Shown here: positions 1 to 6,600 of the stretch, piece after piece
Layout of the letters: each line of letters opens with the position of its first letter
Position numbering within the stretch: position 1 is the first letter of the stretch
Virus record (IMG/VR): IMGVR_UViG_3300037502_002863
Location: 1-38,189 of that record
Strand: one strand, 5' to 3'
From: a virus
Length of the DNA stretch: 38,189 nt
Translations under genes and position numbers: made by a program
The notes under the pieces: model-generated
Told to the model about the DNA's origin: nothing
What the model saw: the letters and a program-made list of their open reading frames with translations, nothing else
Database searches by the model: none

Positions 1-328
1 AAGATTGATCCTTTAGGTATGTGTTTTGAATGTAGCTAAATTCTGATTTATCATCGCCACCTTCCTTGTAATACCAATGATATTTTTGAAGTTTTTTATA
101 AAAATTTGATGTACCAGTTAATAGCGGTTCAAAAAATCTTAGGTTACATTCGTTACATTCATATAGATTAATATCAACACCAATATTCATCAAGTCATCA
201 GTAACATCGACCCCGTCCTCACCGTTCTCAGAAAACAACGGATCGTTTTTATAAGCATCAATAATAGTGTTCTTTGTAAAAACATGATGTACATTAACGT
301 CAGTGTTTTTGCATAATGGACAGTTCAT
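1..328 (-). CDS. Partial protein with zinc-ribbon start, methyltransferase-like N-terminus
   Basis: An open frame starts at ATG 328 and runs off the left edge of the window, so only about 109 residues are visible. It begins MNCPLC and has a second Cys pair (YECNEC) about 60 residues on, giving a CxxC...CxxC zinc-ribbon layout. The following stretch (LRFFEPLLTGTSNFY) resembles the lead-in of class I SAM-dependent methyltransferases that carry an N-terminal zinc-binding segment. The methyltransferase core itself would lie outside the window, so the function is inferred. It follows the ParB-like gene by 5 nt and is probably co-transcribed with it. Confidence 0.6.
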   Translation of the reverse strand, partial: MNCPLCKNTDVNVHHVFTKNTIIDAYKNDPLFSENGEDGVDVTDDLMNIGVDINLYECNECNLRFFEPLLTGTSNFYKKLQKYHWYYKEGGDDKSEFSYIQNTYLKDQS

Positions 329-333
329 TTATA

Positions 334-1545
334 TTACCAAAGATCGTTTTTAGCAGGCTTGAACTCATTGAGTGGCTTTGGCAACGTTTGTTTAAATCCA
401 TGTTTCTTCAAAACATAAATCATAAATGTAGTGCCATAAGAGTCTTGATGCTTGCCATTTTTGGTCATGTCTAAACGTTTTGGTCGCAAATCTTCTTCAC
501 CAACTTCTGGCTCTTTATACACTTTGTCATACCAATTGTTATAAGCACGATCTAATTTAAGCCAAAATTTGTTAAGACCTTTTTGTCCAGTGAATTCACA
601 TTCAAATGTATTCCAAAAGATAGTGGTCATGTCTTCAATAAATTTGTCATCAACTATAACGCTGGGGTCTTCGTTACAAGCACGAAAGAAATTGTTGAGC
701 ATAATAAGCTCTTTAGACTCAACATATCGATTTTCAAACTTTTTACGCTCAATCCAATAACTACAAAACTTGTTCACAATTTCAAAATCTTCATCAATAA
801 TTGCGGCTACTTGTGTAATAGCACCATCATCGGTTGTGTTTTGATATGCAGTACTTGTTAGAAACAAATCAGCTGCCTCTAAAAGACGTTGTTTTAATTC
901 TGCACGACGCCAATCAAGATTATTAGAATCGTCCATTCGAACACCAAATACCTTTTGGCTATACAAGTCAAGTGGATCTAAATTTTTCTTGCCGCCGCCT
1001 TTGCTTTCTTCAGTGTTCAAAATAATAAAGTTCTCACGAATTTCTGCTTTGTTATTTGTAGGACTAATAACAACAGGGATTTCCACGGTGCTTGCAGACT
1101 CCTCAAAAATCATGCAATAGATAATATATAATACAATCGTAGTATGTTGACCGTCCCAAGCAATCAAACAATCTGGAAGTTCAGGATCTTGATATACATT
1201 AATTGCTAGTACACGAGTTGCGCTATAATTACGCAAAATATTCAAAACGTGATCCCAGTCTAAAGGACGATTCATAGTGTCATCAATTCGAACACTACTC
1301 AGTTTGGCAGGATAGGCTCTTGCCAACTTCATATTATCTCGAGTGAGATTAGGGTTTGACTTTTTAAAATCTTTAATCACATTAAGTAGTTCAGTCATTG
1401 CGCCCGGGACTGCTTTGCAATATTCGTCAATACGAGCTTTGGCATTGACAAACACGCTGGCATTAGTGTTGTATCGAGCGTTCCAAACTTCTGCTGGAGT
1501 TAGTTTTTTAACGATAGAACCGGGAAGAGAATTTTGAGCACTCAT
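334..1545 (-). CDS. ParB/sulfiredoxin-like domain protein
   Basis: This protein has 403 residues. Around residues 112-140 a hydrophobic strand leads into WDGQHT (D131, H134), the DGxH(R/T) signature of the ParB N-terminal/sulfiredoxin fold found in many phage ParB-like proteins. The C-terminal two thirds are mostly helical and I do not recognise them. ParB-like proteins of this type bind DNA or nucleotides and some are nucleases; the activity here is not evident. The gene starts 1 nt after the GIY-YIG stop codon, so it sits in one operon with that nuclease and the methyltransferase-like fragment. Confidence 0.6.
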   Translation of the reverse strand: MSAQNSLPGSIVKKLTPAEVWNARYNTNASVFVNAKARIDEYCKAVPGAMTELLNVIKDFKKSNPNLTRDNMKLARAYPAKLSSVRIDDTMNRPLDWDHVLNILRNYSATRVLAINVYQDPELPDCLIAWDGQHTTIVLYIIYCMIFEESASTVEIPVVISPTNNKAEIRENFIILNTEESKGGGKKNLDPLDLYSQKVFGVRMDDSNNLDWRRAELKQRLLEAADLFLTSTAYQNTTDDGAITQVAAIIDEDFEIVNKFCSYWIERKKFENRYVESKELIMLNNFFRACNEDPSVIVDDKFIEDMTTIFWNTFECEFTGQKGLNKFWLKLDRAYNNWYDKVYKEPEVGEEDLRPKRLDMTKNGKHQDSYGTTFMIYVLKKHGFKQTLPKPLNEFKPAKNDLW

Positions 1546-1546
1546 A

Positions 1547-1963
1547 TTAATCCTTTAAAGTACGAGCATTGTCATTAAAAGTTTCGTCATTCGCTAGTGG
1601 TTGCAGTCGATGTATCAACGCACCTTCCATAGCAGTCAACTCAGTTTCCTTGTGTAGGATGATGTATTGTACAGTCCAATTTTCAGGAGTTAAATTGTAA
1701 GTTGAGTAATTTTCACGCAACCATTTCCAACCCTTAGTATCGTTAGTACCGTGTTTGAAGTCAGCTAATGCCTTCTCCCAATGCTTGCTTTGTCGAGCCC
1801 TCACCCAACCTTTGCCAACATATACGACTTTATCGCCCTCAGAGACAACATATACCCCGTTGTGTTTGGACGGGATACTTTTATATGTTTTGAATTGCTT
1901 GATAATAATTTCTGCTTGAATTCCAAAATGTGCAAGCTCATTATTGATTATTTGCTCTACCAT
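1547..1963 (-). CDS. GIY-YIG family endonuclease-like protein
   Basis: This protein has 138 residues. It has GVYVV at about 36-40 and YVGKG at 48-52, the two strands of the GIY-YIG core. R55/R57 and H61 follow, then a later Glu (E112, in MEGALIH) and an Asn (N124), matching the order of catalytic residues in the family. The length suits a stand-alone GIY-YIG domain, like phage homing or Seg-type nucleases, without an obvious DNA-binding extension. A consensus promoter (1995-2023) lies just upstream, and AAAGG about 8 nt before the ATG is a clear ribosome binding site. It may be a free-standing homing-type nuclease; the target is unknown. Confidence 0.75.
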   Translation of the reverse strand: MVEQIINNELAHFGIQAEIIIKQFKTYKSIPSKHNGVYVVSEGDKVVYVGKGWVRARQSKHWEKALADFKHGTNDTKGWKWLRENYSTYNLTPENWTVQYIILHKETELTAMEGALIHRLQPLANDETFNDNARTLKD

Positions 1964-1994
1964 TTTACAGCCTTTCTATTAACGCAACACACTT

Positions 1995-2023
1995 ATTATA
2001 AACTCAATTATAATAATTGTCAA
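1995..2023 (-). promoter_or_regulatory. Consensus sigma70-type promoter
   Basis: On the minus strand, TTGACA (2023-2018), a 17-nt spacer and TATAAT (2000-1995) match both consensus hexamers exactly. It points at the GIY-YIG/ParB-like operon, with about 30 nt of leader before the ATG at 1963. Confidence 0.85.
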
Positions 2024-2030
2024 ATGTTAT

Positions 2031-2273
2031 CTAAGACTGTTTTGATGAATATTTTTTCTCTGTTGATTGTTTGGCTAGATTTCTTTTTAATTCATCAATG
2101 TACTCTGGTTCTACAAATGTAAATTCTTTTTCTTGGAATACCTGCCATTTGATAGGTTTCCAATATTTGGAGAATAAATTATTAACTACAACGATCATCA
2201 TTGATACCACGATGATTCCGATTGAAAAAAGAATTGATCCGATTAAAAAGTTTACTGCAGGTTGAATGTCCAA
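2031..2273 (-). CDS. Small single-pass membrane protein, TTG start
   Basis: This protein has 80 residues. The reading frame opens at TTG (2273), preceded by AAAGGA at a good distance, and no ATG in this frame fits better. Residues about 7-31 form one long hydrophobic helix (FLIGSILFSIGIIVV). The rest is a charged cytoplasmic-type tail with several Lys and Glu. It begins 1 nt after the stop of the 44-residue ORF at 2275-2409, suggesting translational coupling. No family is recognised. Confidence 0.6.
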   Translation of the reverse strand: MDIQPAVNFLIGSILFSIGIIVVSMMIVVVNNLFSKYWKPIKWQVFQEKEFTFVEPEYIDELKRNLAKQSTEKKYSSKQS

Positions 2274-2274
2274 T

Positions 2275-2409
2275 TTATGTTTTCCTTTTTTGTTTATTGC
2301 CTATTTGCTGATTTTGAAAATCGCATAATTTATGATAACCCATATTATAACAGGCACAATGCTTACCTAAAATCCATCGAGCTAGACTAAGTCGCAATTT
2401 AGTTATCAT
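2275..2409 (-). CDS. Small basic protein, 44 residues
   Basis: The ATG (2409-2407) overlaps the TGA stop of the upstream 204-residue gene as ATGA, the classic coupled arrangement, and its TAA lies next to the TTG start of the downstream membrane protein. The product starts MITKLRLSLARWILGKH, has three Cys (two as CAC) and a very basic tail. The tight joints on both sides are the main reason to accept it; nothing in its sequence is recognised. Confidence 0.5.
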   Translation of the reverse strand: MITKLRLSLARWILGKHCACYNMGYHKLCDFQNQQIGNKQKRKT

Positions 2410-3020
2410 TTCTTTTTCTTAGCCTTCATGGCTGCTACTGGGCTGCGATATGTCTGTGAAAAATCATATTCATCGCTCACTGAATTATCATCGAACTGAA
2501 TGTCGTCAAGCTCTTTACGAAGTTTAATTTCGTCAATCGCTGCTCGAAGAGCTGTTTCTACAAATTCATTAAATGTCATATCACGCTCATGAGCCATTTT
2601 CATATACTGAAGAAGCTCTTGGTCTGAAAAGTCAACAGGGACTTTGACTCTGTCGTCATATTCTTCACCTGCTATAACAGCAGATATTTTTTCTAAAATA
2701 TCTTCAACTACTTCCAAATCAATAAATTTACTATCATCTAAAGATTCAGTTGGGTCTATTTCTCTGTCACGACTTTCATCTATAAATGCTTCTTTATAAT
2801 CTGGATGTTGCCAACGATATTCTCTGTGATTTTGATAATCCCAAAGTTCGATAGCATAGACAAATTGATTTTGACTATCAAAAATCGCGCTAATTGAATA
2901 GTGGTCTTCCTTGTAAGAATCCAAATACCTAGCGTTGGGTCCGTAACAGTTCCAGCCGTAATCACTACCTTCAGTGATTTTAAATTCGATAGCTTCTAGA
3001 AATTGTTTTAGAGTAATCAT
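2406..3020 (-). CDS. Hypothetical protein with a ribbon-helix-helix-like segment
   Basis: This protein has 204 residues and is acidic overall with a lysine-rich end (AMKAKKKK). The N-terminal half contains several Trp/Tyr-rich strands. Around residues 128-160, KVPVDFSDQELLQYMKMA followed by FNEFVETALRAAI resembles the strand-helix-helix of Arc/CopG-type DNA-binding folds. A near-consensus promoter at 3051-3079 lies directly upstream, so it may be expressed early by host-type polymerase. The DNA-binding role is inferred from pattern only. Confidence 0.55.
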   Translation of the reverse strand: MITLKQFLEAIEFKITEGSDYGWNCYGPNARYLDSYKEDHYSISAIFDSQNQFVYAIELWDYQNHREYRWQHPDYKEAFIDESRDREIDPTESLDDSKFIDLEVVEDILEKISAVIAGEEYDDRVKVPVDFSDQELLQYMKMAHERDMTFNEFVETALRAAIDEIKLRKELDDIQFDDNSVSDEYDFSQTYRSPVAAMKAKKKK

Positions 3021-3050
3021 GATTTGCTTGTTTAAGTTTTAACATCAGTT

Positions 3051-3079
3051 AGTATACACAAATTCAAACATAATGTCAA
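3051..3079 (-). promoter_or_regulatory. Near-consensus sigma70-type promoter
   Basis: Minus strand TTGACA (3079-3074), 17-nt spacer, TATACT (3056-3051). It faces the 204-residue gene. No clear Shine-Dalgarno follows before the ATG at 3020. Confidence 0.8.
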
Positions 3080-3100
3080 AGATATATCAATCAAATTTGA

Positions 3101-3880
3101 TCAATTAGCTTCACAATCCACCCATTTCAAATTATTATATCGATCATAGAGCCAAGTGCCCTTTGGTAAAAAGCATTTACCTAATTCTGGATTGTTTTCA
3201 ACACGTATTTGAACCACGGCCCAAATTAACCAAACTAGATATGATACTACTATGACACTTATGCTCCAACATAATATCTTATACTGTATACGCTTTTTAC
3301 GTCTAGCCTTTGTTTTAGTTTGTTCGGCTTGTCTGCGCATTTCCATAGCAATAGCACCTGCTTGCTCCTTGCCTACCTTTTTCATCATTTCTTCTACATC
3401 AGTCCATAATGCTCCTAGTTCTGGAGGACTTTGATAGACCATGATCTCACGCAGTTCTTGGCTCATGTGTTCTAGCTGTTTTTTCAGTAGCACACGTTGT
3501 AGAGCACGTTTGCCTAGACTATCTTCGCCATGGTAAACTTCGTATTTGCTACGGCGTTCTTCTTCTTCAAATACTGCTAGACATTTGTAGTAGTTGTCAA
3601 AATATGTGCCTAGCTGTTGGCCGATTTCTGTATAGATATTAGTTGTGTCGCCGGATTTTTTGTTCAGTTCAATTACACGATTTCTCTCAGTAACATACTG
3701 ATTTTTTTCAGCGACAGTGGGTGATCGATCTCGAAATTTGTTATTGAACTGGTCGTCAAGGTCTTTGAGAACATCTTTAACGTCCCCTGCCGCTCCTTTG
3801 ATATCCTTGTAAAGTTTGCATCCTTCTTTTACAAGTTTGACTGCCCCGTTGGCTAGGGCAAACAGCGTTAATGGATCCAT
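3101..3880 (-). CDS. Helical protein with C-terminal membrane anchor
   Basis: I chose ATG 3880 (MDPLTLFALANGAVKLV) because GGGAG lies 6 nt upstream; the frame is open further but without a better start. The product has 259 residues. It is mostly charged helix, probably coiled coil across about 90-190, with a KKARRKK-like basic patch before one hydrophobic helix (about residues 202-225). A short C-terminal domain with two Cys follows. This suggests a helical domain on one side of the inner membrane and a small Cys-containing periplasmic tail. The family is unknown to me. The GGGAGCGAA leader is shared with genes at 14743 and 19073. Confidence 0.65.
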   Translation of the reverse strand: MDPLTLFALANGAVKLVKEGCKLYKDIKGAAGDVKDVLKDLDDQFNNKFRDRSPTVAEKNQYVTERNRVIELNKKSGDTTNIYTEIGQQLGTYFDNYYKCLAVFEEEERRSKYEVYHGEDSLGKRALQRVLLKKQLEHMSQELREIMVYQSPPELGALWTDVEEMMKKVGKEQAGAIAMEMRRQAEQTKTKARRKKRIQYKILCWSISVIVVSYLVWLIWAVVQIRVENNPELGKCFLPKGTWLYDRYNNLKWVDCEAN

Positions 3881-3921
3881 CTTCGCTCCCGATCCCACTG
3901 TTGTATTTACAAGTTAGTCAT

Positions 3922-3945
3922 AAAAATGGCTACCGAAGTAGCCAT
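3922..3945 (-). terminator. Rho-independent terminator after the tmRNA coding half
   Basis: On the minus strand, an 8-bp stem ATGGCTAC/GTAGCCAT with a TTCG tetraloop is followed by TTTTT. It lies about 38 nt after the tag stop codon and ends the tmRNA transcript before the 259-residue gene. Confidence 0.85.
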
Positions 3946-4110
3946 TGCTATTTTTGGTTACAAGGCATAACTGCCCCGGAGGTTAGGCTGCTAGAGCGTA
4001 GACCTCGTCATTAGCTGCGTTTGCAGTTATAGATTTGCTTGATTTACGGTCATCGCCTACCGTGCTGTCCACTCTGTTACTCTTTGCCCTGTCGAAACCT
4101 AGTCCGGCCC
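3946..4110 (-). ncRNA. ssrA: tmRNA coding piece (5' half of a permuted ssrA)
   Basis: Starting at 4110 the minus strand reads GGGCCGGACTAGGTTTCGAC, the typical 5' end and D-like region of tmRNA. A pseudoknot-like stem ACGGT/ACCGT (4063-4059 with 4050-4046) follows. The tag frame runs from GCA 4024 to TAA 3983 and encodes ANAANDEVYALAA, ending in the ALAA degron typical of tmRNA tags. The seven acceptor bases (4110-4104) pair fully with CCGGTCC at 4400-4394. Those bases lie upstream in the same transcript, so the gene is circularly permuted. Pair 3 is G:U, the alanyl-tRNA synthetase determinant. The mature 3' end of this piece is not determined. Confidence 0.92.
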
Positions 4111-4122
4111 ATCATAAAAAGA

Positions 4123-4377
4123 CTACTTGATGTATTTGTTAATAATCTTAATGCCAAGATATGTAGTTAGTACAGTGAATATCATTTTATAAACTGTGAT
4201 CCAATCTGTAGCACTATCTATTACTACTTTGATTGGTCCTGCTTCAATAGAATCTGCACTACTAATTCTTACATTACCATTGAAGAAGTGCCAGTTAATT
4301 AAATCAACAGCGTATTCATACATAAATGTTGATACCACTGCGATCAATATTCCTGTAGCAAACCCTCTCCAATACAT
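4123..4377 (-). CDS. Small membrane protein nested between the tmRNA halves
   Basis: This protein has 84 residues. It begins MYWRGFATGILIAVVSTFM, a hydrophobic helix. The middle is polar (about residues 33-58), and a second hydrophobic helix follows near the end (MIFTVLTTYLGI). AAGGGG lies 5 nt before the ATG and begins only 3 nt after the encoded CCA end of the tmRNA acceptor half; the TAG stop is 12 nt before the first base of the coding half. The ORF therefore fills the intervening segment that is normally excised from a permuted tmRNA precursor. No family is recognised. Real translation is likely given the ribosome binding site and the clean membrane topology, but not proven. Confidence 0.7.
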   Translation of the reverse strand: MYWRGFATGILIAVVSTFMYEYAVDLINWHFFNGNVRISSADSIEAGPIKVVIDSATDWITVYKMIFTVLTTYLGIKIINKYIK

Positions 4378-4389
4378 CTAATCCCCTTA

Positions 4390-4450
4390 TGGTGGACCGG
4401 GCGGGAATCGAACCCGCGTCCAGAACACTTTTCTCTTTGCTTCATACAGC
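4390..4450 (-). ncRNA. ssrA: tmRNA acceptor piece (3' half of a permuted ssrA)
   Basis: The minus strand carries GGAC, then a T arm (stem GCGGG/CCCGC, loop TTCGATT), then CCGGTCC and an encoded ACCA ending at 4390. The acceptor strand pairs over 7 bp with the coding piece at 4110-4104. Further pairing with the coding piece is possible at GTTCTG (4426-4421) with CAGAGT (4076-4071), and at GCTGT (4450-4446) with ACAGC (4068-4064), matching helix P2. The 5' boundary near 4450 is estimated from that pairing. Confidence 0.9.
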
Positions 4451-4457
4451 AATACTT

Positions 4458-4532
4458 TTATAGTAAAATAAAAATCATTATTGTTACTATAATAACGAAT
4501 CCGACTAAAAACCTTGTTAAATCATCATTCAT
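4458..4532 (-). CDS. Possible 24-residue membrane peptide ahead of the tmRNA acceptor half
   Basis: ATG 4532 is preceded by AGGA at about 6 nt. The product has the polar start MNDDLTR and then an uninterrupted hydrophobic helix to the C-terminus (FLVGFVIIVTIMIFILL). It lies between the promoter at 4557-4585 and the acceptor piece, so it would be on the same primary transcript as the tmRNA. Very short, hence low confidence; the topology and ribosome binding site are the only support. Confidence 0.4.
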   Translation of the reverse strand: MNDDLTRFLVGFVIIVTIMIFILL

Positions 4533-4556
4533 ATAAATCCTATCATTTATTTACAC

Positions 4557-4585
4557 ACTTTAACATCAAAAAAAGATTTAGTCAA
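4557..4585 (-). promoter_or_regulatory. Promoter for the permuted tmRNA locus
   Basis: Minus strand TTGACT (4585-4580), 17-nt spacer, TAAAGT (4562-4557). With the terminator at 3922-3945 it defines a transcript of about 630 nt holding both tmRNA halves and the two small ORFs. Confidence 0.65.
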
Positions 4586-4591
4586 TAAATA
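4584..4591 (+). promoter_or_regulatory. T4-type late promoter octamer AATAAATA
   Basis: One mismatch to the T4 late consensus TATAAATA. It sits 6 nt before the first helix of the structured leader at 4598, so a transcript would start about where that helix begins. It overlaps the opposite-strand tmRNA promoter. Confidence 0.5.
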
Positions 4592-4597
4592 TTGATA

Positions 4598-4695
4598 ACA
4601 CACCTTAGGACCATTATGTTACGGTGTGTGCCCGGCTGCTGGGCTAGGAATGATAGTAGGAGTCGTGCCCGAGGGCATTCCTTAAAGTGAGCACC
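4598..4695 (+). ncRNA. Structured 5' leader RNA of the amidotransferase-like gene
   Basis: Three helices can be drawn on the plus strand: ACACACC/GGTGTGT (4598-4604 with 4623-4629), a small CCCGG-type hairpin (4631-4643), and AGGAATG/CATTCCT (4646-4652 with 4676-4682). GTGCCC occurs twice (4628-4633 and 4665-4670) next to two GGGC segments, so a pseudoknot or alternative pairing is possible. GGTGT (4623-4627) can also pair with GCACC (4691-4695), which would open the first helix. No Shine-Dalgarno lies before the ATG at 4709. It may be a cis-regulatory element; I cannot assign it to a known class. A minus-strand role is not excluded. Confidence 0.5.
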
Positions 4696-4708
4696 ATTCT
4701 AGTTTATT

Positions 4709-5338
4709 ATGAAAATTGCAATTTTTATTCATCAGCCAGTTTGCGCTGTTGATTCTGCTAATGGTATCATTAAATCTTTATCCCCACAGCATTCTTTTAA
4801 GTTATTTTCCCGAGATGAAGTTGAACCTACATTTTTTGATGATGTAGACTGCGTGTGTTTTCCAGGCGGGTTTGGAGATGCAGACAGGTTTGATAGACTA
4901 CTAAAATGGAATTATAACAGTGTAAAAAACTTTGTTAATAACGGTGGAAAATATTTAGGCATATGCATGGGTGCTTATTGGGCTAGTAGACATTATTTTG
5001 ATATATTAGATAAAGTAGAAGTTGAACAGTATATTAAAAGGCCCAATAGTTGCACACGAAGGCCCCACCCTAAAGCCATGTCTGTACAATGGTTAGATAA
5101 TAATGAAAGGATGTACTTTTATGACGGTTGTGCTTTTGTTGGTGATAATATGGACGTTGTGGCTAGGTATAGCAACAACGATCCTATGGCGATTATACAA
5201 GGCAACATAGGACTAATTGGTTGCCATTTAGAAAGTGAACAATGGTGGTATGATAAAAAATATTTACAGCCACATTGGCATCAAGAGAGACATCATAAGT
5301 TTCTTTTAAATTTCGTTGATAGGTTAGTACAAAGATGA
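4709..5338 (+). CDS. Class I glutamine amidotransferase-like protein (BPL_N type)
   Basis: This protein has 209 residues. It has the class I amidotransferase-like fold: a strand with FPGGFGDADRF (about 51-61), a nucleophile elbow GICMGAY with C86, and CHLESE near the end (H173, E175) as the remaining triad candidates. The pattern fits the small family that resembles the N-terminal domain of biotin-protein ligases. The ammonia acceptor or true substrate is unknown. It is the first gene of the plus-strand block, sits behind a structured leader, and its TGA overlaps the next ATG (5335). Confidence 0.7.
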   Translation: MKIAIFIHQPVCAVDSANGIIKSLSPQHSFKLFSRDEVEPTFFDDVDCVCFPGGFGDADRFDRLLKWNYNSVKNFVNNGGKYLGICMGAYWASRHYFDILDKVEVEQYIKRPNSCTRRPHPKAMSVQWLDNNERMYFYDGCAFVGDNMDVVARYSNNDPMAIIQGNIGLIGCHLESEQWWYDKKYLQPHWHQERHHKFLLNFVDRLVQR

Positions 5339-5466
5339 TAGCTAAAATAATGATATGGTTATATATAATTTTCGTAGTACCACCTCTAGCAGTTATCATG
5401 GCAGGTCTTGCCTATGGCGGAGTCGTGGAAACAATCAAGTTAATTAAGAACGAACAGCCAAAATAA
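5335..5466 (+). CDS. Small membrane protein, 43 residues
   Basis: The ATG overlaps the TGA of the amidotransferase-like gene (ATGA), so it is probably translated by coupling. The product is one hydrophobic segment (about residues 5-33, including WLYIIFVVPPLAVIM) followed by a short charged tail ending NEQPK. No family is recognised. Confidence 0.55.
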   Translation: MIAKIMIWLYIIFVVPPLAVIMAGLAYGGVVETIKLIKNEQPK

Positions 5467-5469
5467 ATA
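5462..5469 (+). promoter_or_regulatory. T4-type late promoter octamer AATAAATA
   Basis: Lies 21 nt before the ATG at 5491, leaving room for a leader that contains the strong ribosome binding site AAGGAGG. Confidence 0.5.
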
Positions 5470-5490
5470 CTTTTCAAGGAGGGGTAAGCC

Positions 5491-5649
5491 ATGAAACAAC
5501 GTAAATTGGTTCAAAAGGTGTATGAGGCTTGCTTCGACCACGATGCCGAGAAACTACAAGAACTTAAATTAAAAGAGTTCAAGAAAATCTTGAAACACAA
5601 GGCCGAAGGTAAACCATTTACACATAAATGGATTGTGGTTCAACTGTAA
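5491..5649 (+). CDS. Small basic protein, 52 residues
   Basis: It has one of the best ribosome binding sites in the window (AAGGAGGGG about 8 nt upstream) and its own late promoter octamer. The product starts MKQRKLVQKVYEACF. It is rich in Lys and Glu, mostly helical, with HKAEGKPFTHKWIVV at the end. No known domain. The strong initiation signals argue that it is made in quantity late in infection. Confidence 0.65.
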   Translation: MKQRKLVQKVYEACFDHDAEKLQELKLKEFKKILKHKAEGKPFTHKWIVVQL

Positions 5650-5681
5650 TCGAATTGTAACTTTTCGATGACACATAGGGC

Positions 5682-5689
5682 GATAAATA
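5682..5689 (+). promoter_or_regulatory. T4-type late promoter octamer GATAAATA
   Basis: Ends 5 nt before the ATG at 5695. T4 late transcripts start only a few nt after the octamer, so the message of the phosphoesterase would be leaderless or nearly so. Confidence 0.6.
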
Positions 5690-5694
5690 TTGCT

Positions 5695-6540
5695 ATGCAA
5701 AAAACTTATCGCTCTATTTTTATTAGCGACGTGCATTTAGGCACACGTGACTGCAAAGCAGAACAGCTCAACAATTTTCTCAAACACAACACATGCGATA
5801 TACTCTACATGGTAGGGGATATAATTGACGCATGGCGTATTCAGCAAAATAAATGGCGATGGAAACAAAGTCATACAAATGTAGTTCGTCGTGTCATGGG
5901 TCACGCTAAACGTGGCACCCGTGTTGTTTATGTAGCAGGTAATCACGACGAGTTTCTAAGACCGCTTATGCCTTACGGTATTAACTTTGGTAATATTGAA
6001 GTAGTTAATCAAATAGAACATATTGGTGTAGACACCAAACACTATCTCGTAGTACACGGTGATCTGTTTGATGGTATTACTAGACTGGCTCCGTGGATTA
6101 GTTTTCTGGGCGACAAGGCCTACGATTTTGTTCTTAATCTTAATAACAAGTTTAATTGGCTACGACATCGCATGGGATTTGGCTATTGGAGTTTAAGCAA
6201 ATACCTTAAAGTCAAAGTCAAGAAGGCTGTAGACTTTATATTTCAATTTGAAAAGAATCTAGTGGCCTATTGTCGCAAGCGTGGCTTCGATGGTGTGATC
6301 TGTGGACACATACATCATGCAGAGATTAAAGATATAGATGGCATCATCTATATGAATGATGGCGATTGGGTTGAATCATGCACAGCACTTGTAGAACATC
6401 ATGACGGTCGTTGGGAAATCGTAACATGGACTAAGGAGCGAGACGATGTGGTTGATGATATTGATAGCGGTACACATAAACAATCTTCAAGACGTACCAG
6501 GAAGAATAATGCTACAGTTTCAAACACAACAGCAATGTGA
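5695..6540 (+). CDS. LpxH-like metallophosphoesterase (UDP-2,3-diacylglucosamine hydrolase family)
   Basis: This protein has 281 residues from ATG 5695, chosen because the late octamer GATAAATA ends 5 nt before it; an ATG at 5668 in the same frame has no ribosome binding site and would precede that promoter. Metal-binding motifs of calcineurin-like phosphoesterases are all present: SDVHLG (D12, H14), GDIIDAW (41-47), GNHDE (82-86), a VVHGDLFD segment and CGHIHH. GDIIDAW and the helical insert resemble LpxH-type enzymes, which remove UMP from UDP-diacylglucosamine in lipid A synthesis. The last 30 residues are low-complexity and polar. A role in altering host lipopolysaccharide is an inference. 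Confidence 0.75.
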   Translation: MQKTYRSIFISDVHLGTRDCKAEQLNNFLKHNTCDILYMVGDIIDAWRIQQNKWRWKQSHTNVVRRVMGHAKRGTRVVYVAGNHDEFLRPLMPYGINFGNIEVVNQIEHIGVDTKHYLVVHGDLFDGITRLAPWISFLGDKAYDFVLNLNNKFNWLRHRMGFGYWSLSKYLKVKVKKAVDFIFQFEKNLVAYCRKRGFDGVICGHIHHAEIKDIDGIIYMNDGDWVESCTALVEHHDGRWEIVTWTKERDDVVDDIDSGTHKQSSRRTRKNNATVSNTTAM

Positions 6541-6600
6541 ACAGATATTACAGACTATGACCTACTGGTTAAAATTTGAAAGTTTTAAGGTAGAAGGAAG

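Noticed and set aside
3946-4450. A normal one-piece tmRNA or a lone tRNA
   Set aside because: The T arm and CCA lie upstream of the 5' half on the same strand, and a terminator follows the tag, so only a permuted gene fits; no anticodon arm is present for a tRNA.
4598-4695. Assignment of the leader to a known riboswitch (glutamine, SAM, cobalamin)
   Set aside because: I could not find the conserved core of any of these; left as unassigned.
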